A stretch of DNA of 52,770 bases from a bacterium (GCA_017431625.1 JAFRKQ010000031.1:1-52770); one strand, 5' to 3'. Shown: positions 17,513-26,948, numbered from the stretch's first letter. Notes: generated by a model from the letters alone, not told the origin. Program-made: numbers and translations.

Positions 17513-18643
17513 TTAAATCCCCAAATAAACTGATAGTTGGGTAATCCGGGCAGCCCCATTACCAATTTTGGCACAATCAGCTATTGGAGTTTCGCTAGCA
17601 CAAGTGTTGGAAAATGTTAAAGTGGCACTACCAGTTGATTCTAGGCAATCATAACAGGTCATATGTTTGGAAAAATTCACAAGACTCAACAAGGCGGAAT
17701 TGCCTATATAACCAGAGCCGCCGCCACATGCACCTGACCAAGATGTGCCTCCGCCACCATACCAACCGCCGCCACCTCCGCAGCCGTAATCGCCGATGCT
17801 CTGAGAATATGCACCCCCTCCAAGTCCAAAGTCAGCCGCTGGATTATTGATCATTGTGTATGAACTATTACCAGATTTATTAGTTCCAGCGCTGGTCTGC
17901 GTGCCACCACTAGTACCAACACTAGCATTACTGTATTCATTTTTATGATAGCTGCTGCCAGCTGTACCTTGAACACCACCACCATTACCAGCATCGCCAC
18001 CCCACTCAATACCACCGCCACCACCGGCAACAATTAGAACCTCAGATTGATAGTTTTCATAATTGGCTAAGACTCCCCGACTGGTAACCGCAATATGAGT
18101 CGCCCCGCCTCCATTGGCAATAGCAGTTGTACTACTACCTCTACCGGCACCATTGCCCCCACCATTGTAACCATATGAATAATTACTAGTGCTAGTACGA
18201 CTGCCACCCACTTGGAGATATAGTTTCTCAGAAGACAGCAAGTTAGTCACTCCAATACCATAGCCACCCTTGCCACCACAATTGGTAGTTGTCGGTTTCA
18301 TCCAACCCATGCCATATCCCTGCGCACCCCAAACTTCCAATACATAATACCCGTCCGCTGGCGCCGTAAAAGTCTGCACATTGCCAGTGTAAGCAAAATC
18401 TGTAGTCTGGACCACACACCCCTTGTAAAAACTGGAGTAAGTACTCCCCTGTGGGCACAGACTGGTAGCCACCAATTGATTGCTAGCGGTTTTGACAAAA
18501 CTAACCCCACCAATTTTAACTACTTGACCGGTGGTGAGCTCATTGAGTTTTTTGGTCTTATTGCCAGTGGCGGCGTTAATTGATTGCCCTACCATGAGGA
18601 GAAAAATTGCCGCCAAAATGATCTGCCCACCACGTCTGGACAT
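17513..18643 (-). CDS. secreted glycine-rich surface protein (modular family, member 2)
   Basis: 376 aa from ATG 18643, which has the SD GAAAGG 5 nt upstream; an earlier in-frame ATG lacks one. Signal peptide (ending INA), then the shared N-terminal module (TGNKTKKL...GQVVKIGGV.FVK), a Cys pair, VLEVWGAQG and a long glycine-rich domain with GGGGG blocks, and the same C-terminal cysteine segment as member 1 (KHMTC..CLEST ... SNTCASE ... CAKIGNGAARIT). Probably surface-exposed. The two glycine-rich members lie 11 kb apart on the same strand. Confidence 0.8.
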   Translation of the reverse strand: MSRRGGQIILAAIFLLMVGQSINAATGNKTKKLNELTTGQVVKIGGVSFVKTASNQLVATSLCPQGSTYSSFYKGCVVQTTDFAYTGNVQTFTAPADGYYVLEVWGAQGYGMGWMKPTTTNCGGKGGYGIGVTNLLSSEKLYLQVGGSRTSTSNYSYGYNGGGNGAGRGSSTTAIANGGGATHIAVTSRGVLANYENYQSEVLIVAGGGGGIEWGGDAGNGGGVQGTAGSSYHKNEYSNASVGTSGGTQTSAGTNKSGNSSYTMINNPAADFGLGGGAYSQSIGDYGCGGGGGWYGGGGTSWSGACGGGSGYIGNSALLSLVNFSKHMTCYDCLESTGSATLTFSNTCASETPIADCAKIGNGAARITQLSVYLGI

Positions 18644-18835
18644 ATTGCCTTTCGTTTTGTTTGTCTGTCTGCGGGCTTTTTCTCGATCCACGAGAGCGTC
18701 CCCGGCTTCACGCTGAGTCTAAGGGGAAACAGTAATGAAATTATACGAGAACACTCTCACCAGCATTACTGTACCACATTGTACTGCATTTCCCAGGCAG
18801 CGCTGTAAGTCCCCTTAGACTCACTGATAATTATA
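18644..18835 (-). promoter_or_regulatory. promoter and structured leader of the 17513 gene
   Basis: TGTGGTATAAT (TATAAT at 18835-18830) predicts a start near 18823. The RNA 5' end (18822-18810) is a perfect 13-nt complement of 18727-18715, and an inner 9-bp stem (18772-18764/18737-18729) extends it. Very short ORFs (7 and 15 codons) lie inside. A second hairpin TCTCG/CGAGA (18681-18685/18691-18695) follows, then the SD. Same architecture as the leaders of the two relatives. Confidence 0.65.
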
Positions 18836-18858
18836 CCACAAGAAAGTCTTTATCAGCG

Positions 18859-18980
18859 AGCAGTTTTACCGCAATTTTTGCGTGAATAATTGACGGTTGT
18901 TTGTACGCCTTTTGTACGCACAAGATAAAATAACAGCCATACACCAAAATATTTTTGTACGCCTTTGAGGCTCACAAAAA
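18859..18980. repeat. dispersed element R1, copy b
   Basis: Nearly the same sequence and length as copy a (7088-7208), including the ACCGCA...TTTTTGCG hairpin, GAATAATTG, TTGTACGCC, CACAAGATAAAAT and the last TTTTTGTACGCC/GGCTCACAAAAA. Again it lies between the promoter of a glycine-rich gene and the 3' end of the next gene (recR). Confidence 0.75.
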
Positions 18981-19023
18981 TATTATCCTCACACACCAAG
19001 ATTTTTTAGCAATATGTCTAGTA

Positions 19024-19629
19024 TCACAGCGCTCGCCGTCCTTCGAGTGCGCGCGCCAGGGTGAGACCATCAGCATACTCGATGTCCGCCCCAATAGGAA
19101 GCCCGTGACCGATGCGCGTGATTTTGATTTTCTCAGCCCAACCGCGCTTTTGCAATAACTCCTGGATATAAAGAGCGGTGGCCTCACCTTCCATCGTCAG
19201 ATTGGTGGCCAAAATCAGCTCCTCCACCCCCTCCAGGCGACCAAGCAAGTCATGAAGATAAAGTTCGTCCGGCCCAATGTGATTGAGCGGGTCGATACAG
19301 CCGTGCAAAACGTGATAAAGCCCGTGATACTTATCCGAGCGCTCCAGCGCCAGCAGATCTAGTGGTTGTTCCACCACGCACATGAGGGTACGGTCGCGAT
19401 TTTTGTCAGCACAAATATCGCACGGATCCGTCTCGGCGATCTGGTGACACTGGCCGCACAAACAGGTTTCTTTTTTCAGAGCCAAAAGCCGAGCCGCAAA
19501 GTCCTCCAACTCACTTTGAGGATTGTGTAGCAGATAAAAGACCAGTCTTTGGGCGCTGCGCGGACCAATGCCAGGTAAAGCCTCAAATTTTTCCGCCAGT
19601 CTAGTGATGACTTTAGGTAGACGCTGCAT
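19024..19629 (-). CDS. recR: recombination mediator RecR
   Basis: 201 aa. N-terminal HhH (LPGIGPRSAQRLVFYLL, 18-34), a four-Cys zinc finger (CLCGQCHQ...CDIC), a Toprim domain (MCVVEQPLDLLALE) and the C-terminal ATNLTMEGEATALYI segment are all in place. It loads RecA at gaps together with RecO. It overlaps the tmk stop by 17 nt and so belongs to the tmk operon. Confidence 0.95.
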   Translation of the reverse strand: MQRLPKVITRLAEKFEALPGIGPRSAQRLVFYLLHNPQSELEDFAARLLALKKETCLCGQCHQIAETDPCDICADKNRDRTLMCVVEQPLDLLALERSDKYHGLYHVLHGCIDPLNHIGPDELYLHDLLGRLEGVEELILATNLTMEGEATALYIQELLQKRGWAEKIKITRIGHGLPIGADIEYADGLTLARALEGRRAL

Positions 19630-20248
19630 GGCTGTCCCATTCTTCTAGCAGTTTGACAATTTGCGCCGCGATGTGAGCAATTGGCTTGGTAGCATCAATT
19701 TTTTTGATCCGGCCAGTGGTATCTTCCTCATAAAGCTGTAGATAGCCGCGCCGGACTTTCTGGAAAAAAGAGTTTTTTTGCAACTCGATTAAATCGGGCT
19801 CCTCACCCTCACGCCGGAGTTTGCCAATTTTTACTGGTACATCAAGCAGAAATGTAATATCTGGTATTGTCTGGCGCGTGGAGACATCATTGAGCCGCTC
19901 GATCATCTCTCGTCCCATGCCCCCAGCAATGCCCTGATAAACAACACTGCTATCGCGCGAGCGGTCCATGATCACACTCGTGCCCCGCTCCAAAGCGGGC
20001 AAGACCACCTCACGGTAAATCTGCGCTCTGGCCGCCTGGAAAAGCAAGACTTGGGTGAGCTCATCCATACCTTTATTTTGGGGATCGAGCAAAATTTGGC
20101 GGATCTGCTCGGCAATGTAAGTACCACCTGGCTCACGCGTCAAAAGCACCTGCTCGCCACGTTTTTGCAAGTAATCTCGCAAAAGCTGCACTTGGGTGGT
20201 TTTACCTGCCCCATCTATACCCTCAAAAGAAATTAGTCGTCCACGCAT
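19613..20248 (-). CDS. tmk: thymidylate kinase
   Basis: 211 aa. P-loop FEGIDGAGKTT (8-18), the TREPGGT motif and the DRSRDSSVVYQG segment (the DRx motif that binds substrate). Makes dTDP from dTMP. The start is ATG 20248, 6 nt after TGGTATAAT (leaderless); the longer ORF is rejected. It heads the operon with recR. Confidence 0.95.
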   Translation of the reverse strand: MRGRLISFEGIDGAGKTTQVQLLRDYLQKRGEQVLLTREPGGTYIAEQIRQILLDPQNKGMDELTQVLLFQAARAQIYREVVLPALERGTSVIMDRSRDSSVVYQGIAGGMGREMIERLNDVSTRQTIPDITFLLDVPVKIGKLRREGEEPDLIELQKNSFFQKVRRGYLQLYEEDTTGRIKKIDATKPIAHIAAQIVKLLEEWDSHAAST

Positions 20249-20554
20249 ACCGGCATTATACCAGAAGTTTGCCCAAATCAACATCGACTATTAACGCAGT
20301 TTTTGCAAGAATAATTTAAACCGAGCCATGAATATTTCCGCAAAATCTGCAATAATAAGCCAGTTTTGCCCTCACGGTGGAAAAAAATTATAGTTACTGT
20401 TTAGAGTCCTATAAGATTTTAATCACTATCCTATAAAAGTTATTTAGGGAAAGTGAGTAACTGTTTTCCAGTCTTGAAAATGCAAAAAGAGGTTGTCAGC
20501 CCCAAATTGTGTTGGCGGCGGTTTTGCTCTCCACTTGTGATATAATACCTATTG
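20249..20554. other. divergent intergenic region
   Basis: Gap between tmk and dut. It holds a partial R1 5' piece (GCAGTTTTTGCAAGAATAATT, split around 20293-20312), a 7-bp inverted pair AGTTACT/AGTAACT flanking a TCCTATAA direct repeat (about 20390-20470), and the leaderless promoters of both genes. No gene seen. Confidence 0.45.
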
Positions 20555-20992
20555 ATGCAACAAGTACCCGTCAAAATCAAACTTTTTGACCACAGCTTTC
20601 CTATGCCTGCCTACCAAACGGCCGGTGCCGCTGCTTTTGACCTCTATGCCCGCATTGATGCCACCCTCGCACCCGATCAAATCCTCCCCATGCCCACCAA
20701 TATCGCCGTGCAAATCCCAGAAGATTACTGGTTGCTAGTGGCCGCTCGCTCCAGCTTGTACAAACGAAGTCTCAATCTAGTCAATGATATTGGAATCATT
20801 GACACCGACTATTGCGGTGACAACGACGAAATTACCATTATTTTGCACAACTTTGGCCAGCAGACAGTCCATATCAAGGCTGGTGAGCGACTCGCCCAGG
20901 GTATTCTCGTGCCAAGACTGCAGGCTCAATTTACCCAAGTAGAACATCTAGAAAGTGCCAATCGTGGCGGCTTTGGTTCCACTGGTTTGTAA
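20555..20992 (+). CDS. dut: dUTP diphosphatase (trimeric dUTPase)
   Basis: 145 aa with the five trimeric dUTPase motifs in order: AAAFDLYA, ARSSLYKR, IGIIDTDYCGD, GERLAQGILVP and the C-terminal RGGFGSTG. Converts dUTP to dUMP, feeding dTMP synthesis and, with tmk, dTTP. TATAAT (20541-20546) is 8 nt before the ATG; a TTG directly before it is not needed. Leaderless. Confidence 0.95.
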   Translation: MQQVPVKIKLFDHSFPMPAYQTAGAAAFDLYARIDATLAPDQILPMPTNIAVQIPEDYWLLVAARSSLYKRSLNLVNDIGIIDTDYCGDNDEITIILHNFGQQTVHIKAGERLAQGILVPRLQAQFTQVEHLESANRGGFGSTGL

Positions 20993-20996
20993 GCGA

Positions 20997-21075
20997 TTTT
21001 TTGTGCGTACATTGTACTCACAAAGTGAAATAATACCTATCCATCAAGATATTTTTGTGAGCCTCAAAGGCTCAC
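20997..21075. repeat. dispersed element R1, copy c
   Basis: Shorter copy: TTGTGCGTAC...GTACTCACAAAG, AAATAATACC, ATCAAGATATTTTT, then the perfect hairpin GTGAGCC/GGCTCAC (21058-21074). It lies in the convergent gap between dut and the reductase gene and touches the stop codon of the latter. Confidence 0.7.
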
Positions 21076-21629
21076 ACGGTTTCGTTGTCCATGGGCTTGA
21101 GATGCCAGACGGTAGTCTGGGTTGACAAATCAATTTTTTCCACAACTTCAAATCGCTGCAACGCCGACACCATCCCATCAGGCGTAAGCTTAATCCCACC
21201 CCCCAAAAACACTGGTTCGATGGTCACATACAATTCGTCCACTAAGTTTGCTGTCAAAAAAGACTGGTACACCCGGGCACCACCGCAAATGGCCACTTGC
21301 CGGAGTCCCTGAGACTCCAGCACCGCCAGCAAATCGGCCGGCGCGCGCGAGTCACTGCGCCAGACGGTATTTAACTGCACCTCTCGTTCGGTCACCTCTG
21401 GCAACTCAGAGCATTCGCCCGGACGGCACATGACAATGATCTGCCGCTCAGGCAAAGGCCGACCAATCGTCGCGTAAGTCGGCGCGCCCATGATCAAAAC
21501 ACCGATTTGTCGGGATATTTTGGCAAAAAACTGGCGATCTTCCCGACTTGTCCAGGCAGTGGACACTTGTTGCCGACTTTGGGCGATATAGCCATCCAGA
21601 CTCGAAGCCACAATCAAAATTTTTTGCAT
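21072..21629 (-). CDS. dihydrofolate reductase-like protein (RibD C-terminal/DHFR fold)
   Basis: 185 aa. DHFR-fold signals: KILIVASSLDGYIA at the N-terminus, GVLIMGAPTYATIGRPLPERQ split around residues 45-65, VAICGGARVYQSFL and VDELYVTIEPVFLGGG. It may reduce dihydrofolate or a pterin or flavin precursor; DHFR itself would support dTMP synthesis beside dut and tmk. The start ATG 21629 is chosen because a strong SD (GGAGGT) lies 4 nt upstream. Last gene of a three-gene operon. Confidence 0.8.
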   Translation of the reverse strand: MQKILIVASSLDGYIAQSRQQVSTAWTSREDRQFFAKISRQIGVLIMGAPTYATIGRPLPERQIIVMCRPGECSELPEVTEREVQLNTVWRSDSRAPADLLAVLESQGLRQVAICGGARVYQSFLTANLVDELYVTIEPVFLGGGIKLTPDGMVSALQRFEVVEKIDLSTQTTVWHLKPMDNETV

Positions 21630-21650
21630 GTCCACCTCCATTTGTCAGCT

Positions 21651-22313
21651 TTAGTCGCCAAAAAAGCGCAAGTGCCAGCTGGTGCGCGGCGCTTGGCTGG
21701 CGCTCACCTCGGTCTCCAAAGCCTGCAGATATTCAGCCAAATAGGCCAACAAAGCCACTGGCTCGACTAGAGCCACCGTTGATGCTTCCACTGTCTCCTC
21801 TTGCTGACGCCAAAAAGCCCGCGCCAACAGGAGTGAGAGCCGCCCCGTCAATTGACTGCGTTCACTGAGTTTGTACTTGTCAGCGAGCAGCTTTTTGTAA
21901 CGTTTTTGGATAATAATTTCATCTGAATTATCAGTATTTTCTTCTGGTTCGTTCACATTTTCACTACTTGAAACTTCGCCATCATACAAGTCACGATAAG
22001 CGCCGTCAGCGGCCATAATTTCATAAGTAAGTTCATCAATGAACGCTTTTACCTCTTGACTAGCAGCCGCCCAATCCTCACGGCGCACCGAAATTTGTAA
22101 AATCAACTCAACATTGGTGCGTCGATCGTGAATCTCGCGCCAAAACTCATCCAACTCGCCACGCGACAGGCCACTGCCATGATATTTGCGCGCCAACTGT
22201 TGCCAACGAGCCAACTTTTCAGCGCAACGACTTAACATACTATCATGCACCGATGCCGCCCGACCATTCATAATCGAGCGCAATTCCTGGCCAATCCGTG
22301 TGTGATCACTCAT
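21651..22313 (-). CDS. hypothetical helical protein
   Basis: 220 aa, not recognised. Mostly helical, with an acidic linker near residues 113-133 (ENVNEPEENTDNSDE). No signal peptide or membrane segment. SD GAAGGAG before the ATG, which overlaps the upstream membrane-protein gene by 8 nt, so the two are coupled. Confidence 0.7.
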   Translation of the reverse strand: MSDHTRIGQELRSIMNGRAASVHDSMLSRCAEKLARWQQLARKYHGSGLSRGELDEFWREIHDRRTNVELILQISVRREDWAAASQEVKAFIDELTYEIMAADGAYRDLYDGEVSSSENVNEPEENTDNSDEIIIQKRYKKLLADKYKLSERSQLTGRLSLLLARAFWRQQEETVEASTVALVEPVALLAYLAEYLQALETEVSASQAPRTSWHLRFFGD

Positions 22314-22749
22314 GTTTGCTTCTCCTTCGCCGCGCCCAGCCGCTCACAAAATGTCCAGCCAAGTCAACCCAGTATTTGGCCATTGTCAAATTGGGTTTGG
22401 TCTGAATCGACAGTGTTTTTTCAAAAAGTGCTTCCGTTTGCTCCTCCAGAGAGTGCAGTAAATCGTTGTAAAGACTCAAGTAATACCACACCCCGATCAA
22501 GCCACAAGCCAAAAGTCCACTCAAAACCCACAAAACAAAAATCCCACTGCTTAAAGAAAAACAAAAACTGATGGCCAAAATCAGCGACAAGCAAGTGGCC
22601 AAAAGCAAGTAGGCTTCGCGGTTTTTTTGAAAATAAGTCACCTGAAATTGGTGATACTGCAACCACATGCACCAACTCTCACCGCCTGCCGGCAAATCAG
22701 CCAAAACTTTTTCGATTTTTTTGTAGTGGACACGCATCTGACTAATCAT
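22306..22749 (-). CDS. small membrane protein with two helices
   Basis: 147 aa from ATG 22749. An extended -10 TGTGATATGAT (TATGAT at 22762-22757) is 7 nt upstream, so the longer ORF is rejected. Two adjacent membrane helices (about 48-90) are flanked by charged helical parts. First gene of the operon with the 21651 and reductase genes. Function unknown. Confidence 0.7.
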   Translation of the reverse strand: MISQMRVHYKKIEKVLADLPAGGESWCMWLQYHQFQVTYFQKNREAYLLLATCLSLILAISFCFSLSSGIFVLWVLSGLLACGLIGVWYYLSLYNDLLHSLEEQTEALFEKTLSIQTKPNLTMAKYWVDLAGHFVSGWARRRRSKHE

Positions 22750-22795
22750 ATTGGGCATCATATCACAAATACCGCCAAAATGCAACTTTTGGAAA

Positions 22796-22877
22796 ATTTT
22801 TGTACTCACATTGTACACACGCAAGAAAATTATACCTATAAATCAATAAATATTTGTTAGCCTTAAAGACTCACAGA
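22796..22877. repeat. dispersed element R1, copy d (degenerate)
   Basis: TTTTTGTACTCACATTGTACACAC, split around 22798-22822, then GAAAATTATACCTATAAATCAATAAATATT and a mutated hairpin GTTAGCC/GACTCAC. It lies between divergent genes; the hairpin is the weakest of the copies. Confidence 0.55.
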
Positions 22878-22921
22878 AATTGCTCGCCCTTAAGTCGCCC
22901 ATTGGTGATATAATTGGGCTC

Positions 22922-23734
22922 ATGACAAATCAAAAAAATACAACCAATAATGCGTTTACTTTGGTGAGCACTATTTTGGGTGGCACCTTTTTTGGCGGGA
23001 TTTTACTCAGCCTCGGGATTGCTTTGGGCAATAAAATTACTGGCCTGCCGCTACTTACCAGCAGTGTCAACATGGTGACTACCAATCAAGTCAATCTTTT
23101 TACCGCCCAAGGTGAAGCGCAACTAACCGTGGTCCCCGATCAAGCCGAAATCAATCTAGGCGTTAATATCACGGCTGATAGTGTGAAAGCCGCTCAAGAT
23201 CAAGCTAATGCCATCAGCAATAAACTCCAGGCAGATTTGGCGACTTTGGGCATTGATGCGGCCAAAATCAAGACCCAAGATTATTCAGTCTATCCTGAAT
23301 ATGACTGGAGTGGCGACACTAGGCGTATTGTTGGCTACAATGTCAATACCAGTATTCGTGTCACTGTCACCGATTTTGCCCTCCTTAATAGCATTATTGA
23401 CGCCGCCGCCAATGACGGCATCAATGAAATTGGTAATATCCGTTTCACCCTCTCGAGTGACAAGCAAAATGAACTCCGCCAACAAGCCCGTCAAGAGGCG
23501 ATCAAGCAGGCCGAAAACAATGCTGCTGAGCTCGCCAGGCTTTCTGGCTTGCGCCTGGGCAAAGTCGTCAATGTCACCGAAAACACTGATCGTACCACTA
23601 ATAATTTGTATACCACCAATATGAAAATGGCCACCTTTGACGCTGCAGCCCAAGAAGAGAGCTTGGGTACCAATATTGAGGCCGGCGAGACCACCTACCA
23701 CTACTACGTCACTTTAAGTTACCAGACACTTTGA
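22922..23734 (+). CDS. SIMPL-domain (DUF541) exported protein
   Basis: 270 aa. One N-terminal membrane helix (about 12-35) anchors an extracytoplasmic SIMPL domain: FTAQGEAQLTVVPDQAEINLGV, DYSVYPEYDW, RIVGYNVNTSIRVTV and ARQEAIKQAENNAAELA near the end (each quoted stretch is from a separate position). Related proteins are periplasmic or outer-surface and of unclear role (stress, oxidative defence). TATAAT (22909-22914) is 7 nt before the ATG (leaderless). Confidence 0.85.
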   Translation: MTNQKNTTNNAFTLVSTILGGTFFGGILLSLGIALGNKITGLPLLTSSVNMVTTNQVNLFTAQGEAQLTVVPDQAEINLGVNITADSVKAAQDQANAISNKLQADLATLGIDAAKIKTQDYSVYPEYDWSGDTRRIVGYNVNTSIRVTVTDFALLNSIIDAAANDGINEIGNIRFTLSSDKQNELRQQARQEAIKQAENNAAELARLSGLRLGKVVNVTENTDRTTNNLYTTNMKMATFDAAAQEESLGTNIEAGETTYHYYVTLSYQTL

Positions 23735-23789
23735 TGACAGACTAGACTGTTACATCGCTTTATTTTCTCGTCAACAGGGGTCCTGCCAA

Positions 23790-24332
23790 TTAGCTTTTGG
23801 CTAGCAGTAATTTTTTACGCTCGTCATATTCTTCTTGAGTCAGCGCCCCATCTTTCACCAGTTGCCACAGCGATGCCAATTCCTCAGCAACAAAAGCACT
23901 ATCATGAGGTTTTCCTTGTGGACCGGCCAAAAACCGATCGCGGTAAGCATTGACGCATTCCAGCAAAATATTGACAAACCGGCGTAAATCACCATTAAGA
24001 GCATAATCATAGAAATTGCGCCCTGTCTGGTCTTCGATGATAATTTTGCCAAAAAACAAACGAGTATTGTAGTCTACGCCCGAGATTTGCATGTAGGAAA
24101 TATCCTTGTGATCGGTGCCATAAAAAGTAAAATCATCCATGATAATCAGTCGTTTATCCGTAGCCACCAACAAAACAATCGTCGATTGACTAAAAGCCCG
24201 ACACAACCCCTTGATGTGTTCATCTTTAAACATCTTGTACTGAAGACTTTTGATCTCCTTGCGCACCCCCCAAAGGCTCACTTTGTGAGGCAGGGCTCTG
24301 ATTTCCGCGTCAATTTCTTTTTTATCCTTCAT
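23790..24332 (-). CDS. bacterial PH-domain protein with SHOCT tail
   Basis: 180 aa. Central PH-like domain (about 45-130: LLVATDKRLIIMDD, ISYMQISGVDYNT, GKIIIEDQTGR) and a C-terminal SHOCT motif (LWQLVKDGALTQEEYDERK). Such proteins bind phospholipids or partners; the role is unclear. SD AGGAAAG; overlaps the upstream Mur ligase gene by 11 nt. Confidence 0.8.
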   Translation of the reverse strand: MKDKKEIDAEIRALPHKVSLWGVRKEIKSLQYKMFKDEHIKGLCRAFSQSTIVLLVATDKRLIIMDDFTFYGTDHKDISYMQISGVDYNTRLFFGKIIIEDQTGRNFYDYALNGDLRRFVNILLECVNAYRDRFLAGPQGKPHDSAFVAEELASLWQLVKDGALTQEEYDERKKLLLAKS

Positions 24333-25656
24333 GGCTTTCCTGTCCGTTGGTTTTTACTGCTTGCAAGATTCTTTCTTGAATTGGTCGATAAATCGCTTGG
24401 CGACAAGATAATTTGGCTGCATCCGCCGGATCAGCCAGGAGACCTTCCACGATCGCCTCCAGGTGTCGACCTTGAGAGGCTTTAATCAAAAGTGTCTCGC
24501 CACCTTGCAGGTGATTATAAATCCAGGCGTAAGCCTGGGCCGCTTCATCAAAACACTGCACGCGCGCCGACCCCCAACGAGCCGAGAGCAGCGGATAAAC
24601 CCACTCGCGCATTTCTGGCGACACCAATACCACTTGCTCTACCATTGTCATTTGATCCAGAATAAATTGTGCCAGTTGCGTATGTTGGAGCTCTGCCTCG
24701 CGCCCAAGCTCACGAAATTCCCCTAACACCAACCATTTTTTGTCTGCAGGATAGTCACGGAAGGACTTGAGCATCGCCAGCGCCGAGCCAAGATTGGCAT
24801 TGTAGGTAGAGTCAATCAAAGTAGTCTCCCGAATGCCGGCAAAAAGACTACTGCGTCCAGGCTCTAGCTGATAATTATCAAAGTCGCGTCGCATCCGGAT
24901 ACCAAATTCCTCACACACGAGTCTGGTAATCTCAATCCCCATGGCTACCTCTTGTGGTAAGAAATAGGGGAAGTTAAAAGTCTGACCATTGATGACAAAT
25001 TGAGTGTGATCTGAGTAAATTTTATACTCACGCAGATAATCAGCTGCTTGCAAATACACCATACAATCACGAACTTCTTTTGGTAAATCAGTCTTTTCTA
25101 CCGTCTCAAAAAGAAGTTGATTGTCAGCATTAATAATCGCCCGCTTGGTAGCCCCACGCAAATACTTGACAAATTCCGCGGCCACCGCCTCAATAGCATA
25201 AAAATATTGCCCCTTGGTCACCAACTCATCAAAATAAGCTGAATGAGTCTGAAAAATATTGGTCACAATTACTGTTTTTGGCTGCAAAAGTCGCTGGATA
25301 AAATCAGCCTCGCCAGGTCGCTCTGCATCCGCCTCCACCACATAGAGTTTGGCGCGATTTTTGGCCACCCCAAAGCGAAAAGGCGCCAGCACAAAAAATT
25401 TGAGCCATTCCGCCAGCGAGTAAGTGTGACGCTCGAGCCCTAAGATATTGAAAGGAATGCCAAAAGCGGAATTGGAGTGATAAGCATACTCAGCCTTTGA
25501 TCCCAATTGCGCCTCCAACAAGCGAAAAACTGTAGTCTTGCCACTTGAACCCGTCACCAAAATCACCTCCGGCTGCCACGAGTGCAAAACCAACCGCGCC
25601 CAAAAAGCAAAATAACTAGCCACAATCAAGTAAAATTTTTTTTTCAAGCCTTCCAT
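24322..25656 (-). CDS. MurF-like Mur ligase
   Basis: 444 aa. A hydrophobic N-terminus (about 8-25) is followed by the P-loop VTGSSGKTT (34-42), a MurF-type NSAFGIPFNILGLE segment, LIDSTYNANLGSAL, LGEFRELG and LLIKASQGRHLE. The motif order fits UDP-MurNAc-tripeptide:D-Ala-D-Ala ligase, but the sequence is divergent and a related amide ligase is possible. SD AAGGAG and an extended -10 ATGGTATAAT lie just upstream (25680-25690). It adds to the MurL/MurD2 pair as evidence for peptidoglycan synthesis. Confidence 0.8.
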   Translation of the reverse strand: MEGLKKKFYLIVASYFAFWARLVLHSWQPEVILVTGSSGKTTVFRLLEAQLGSKAEYAYHSNSAFGIPFNILGLERHTYSLAEWLKFFVLAPFRFGVAKNRAKLYVVEADAERPGEADFIQRLLQPKTVIVTNIFQTHSAYFDELVTKGQYFYAIEAVAAEFVKYLRGATKRAIINADNQLLFETVEKTDLPKEVRDCMVYLQAADYLREYKIYSDHTQFVINGQTFNFPYFLPQEVAMGIEITRLVCEEFGIRMRRDFDNYQLEPGRSSLFAGIRETTLIDSTYNANLGSALAMLKSFRDYPADKKWLVLGEFRELGREAELQHTQLAQFILDQMTMVEQVVLVSPEMREWVYPLLSARWGSARVQCFDEAAQAYAWIYNHLQGGETLLIKASQGRHLEAIVEGLLADPADAAKLSCRQAIYRPIQERILQAVKTNGQESHEG

Positions 25657-25761
25657 TTAGATTTTACTCCTTTCAAGTATTATACCATAAATCTGGCACA
25701 TTCCTACACGCAATTTGTACCACCATTTTTGTCAATTTGTACACAAAAACTAAACACTACT

Positions 25762-25792
25762 TTGTTAAACACTTGTTAAACGTTTGTTTAAC
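25762..25792. repeat. 11-bp phased TTGTTAAAC array, copy C
   Basis: Units at 25762, 25773 and 25784 (TTGTTAAAC twice, TTGTTTAAC). TTGTACACAAAAAC precedes and CCTGGTTTTT and AAAATTACAGAC follow, all shared with other copies. In the gap between two minus-strand genes (25657-25892), which holds nothing else. Confidence 0.85.
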
Positions 25793-25892
25793 AAAAAAGC
25801 CTGGTTTTTCGTGACAAAAAATTACAGACCGAGTACAGAAATAATTTTCAGCACGTAATAAATGACTTGTATAATCTTAATTATCATTGTCC

Positions 25893-26948
25893 TTACTCCC
25901 ATTCATACAGTTGTAATAAATTCATCATTCTAATGGCCATACGGTCATAATAGTCATACTCAGTGTCGTTGGCGGCCCCAATTTTGTAAGTGACTTTGGC
26001 ATAATATTTACTCGTAGCCGCGTCTTGCAAATAATAATACATCGTCTCTGAATTATTTTGGTAAGCCACAAAAGAAAAACCTAGGTGCTCAGCAATACTC
26101 TCGCTGCGCTTACCCACATGCGTGACACCATTGGGCGCGTGCTCGTAGTCAGCATTGACGATCGTCTCCAAACTCCGACCATTGGTGGGCTGGACGGTAA
26201 TTATCATCACAAAACCAGAGACTGGTTCATCACCATTGACCTCGCCATAAGAAAGCCGAACATTTTGTTCATCGGCTGAGACTTTGAGACTGGGGATGTC
26301 TTTATAGATACTAAAGTTACCTTTTGGATCCACGTAAATAGGCAAATTGGCTGTATTGAGCTGATTTTCTTCTTGCAAGCCAGCAATCTGGACATAAAGC
26401 TGTTGGATCTGCTCTTGACTGCTTTCAGCCTGATAACGATAAGTCGCAATTTGCAAGTTGAGCTGATACCACATCCAATAAATCGCTACCCCCACGGCTA
26501 CCACCAGTAGCAAACACAAAATCGACCACACGAGCGCCGGGGTGCTTTTTTCTTTGGGGGCGGGGGGCGTGGACTCACTTGTATCAGTGATTTCTTGAGG
26601 CGGCAAAGCCGCCGGCTCTGGAGTGGGCACGCCAACAGCTGTCAAAACTCCATTTTGAAATTGAGGCAAAGGGGTATTATCTGGCTGCAGTGCTAGATCT
26701 TGCTGACTAATCGCTTGGCCAAAACTGTCACGACTATCATCTTGTGCTTCAGGATTGGGAGCAGTTTTTCCTGGCATCGGCCCGCCACGCAAACGCGCTG
26801 TCAATGATCCCAGACGATTATTGCCCACAGGCGCTGGCGCCGATGGCTGACCGCTTGTGGCCTGTAGCATCGCTGAGCGCGACATTTTACTGGCCACGGG
26901 CGTGGCCGGTGTTACGAGTGCGTCTGTAACCGCATTTTCATTTGGCAT
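25893..26948 (-). CDS. hypothetical single-pass membrane protein
   Basis: 351 aa. Disordered Pro/Ala/Gln-rich first 130 residues, one membrane helix (about 137-160), a short coiled-coil and an extracytoplasmic domain of about 150 residues rich in beta structure (YVDPKGNFSIYKDIPSLKV, GFVMIITVQPTNGRS). Topology is N-in, C-out. TAAAAT (26960-26955) is 6 nt before ATG 26948 (leaderless). No family recognised. Confidence 0.75.
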   Translation of the reverse strand: MPNENAVTDALVTPATPVASKMSRSAMLQATSGQPSAPAPVGNNRLGSLTARLRGGPMPGKTAPNPEAQDDSRDSFGQAISQQDLALQPDNTPLPQFQNGVLTAVGVPTPEPAALPPQEITDTSESTPPAPKEKSTPALVWSILCLLLVVAVGVAIYWMWYQLNLQIATYRYQAESSQEQIQQLYVQIAGLQEENQLNTANLPIYVDPKGNFSIYKDIPSLKVSADEQNVRLSYGEVNGDEPVSGFVMIITVQPTNGRSLETIVNADYEHAPNGVTHVGKRSESIAEHLGFSFVAYQNNSETMYYYLQDAATSKYYAKVTYKIGAANDTEYDYYDRMAIRMMNLLQLYEWE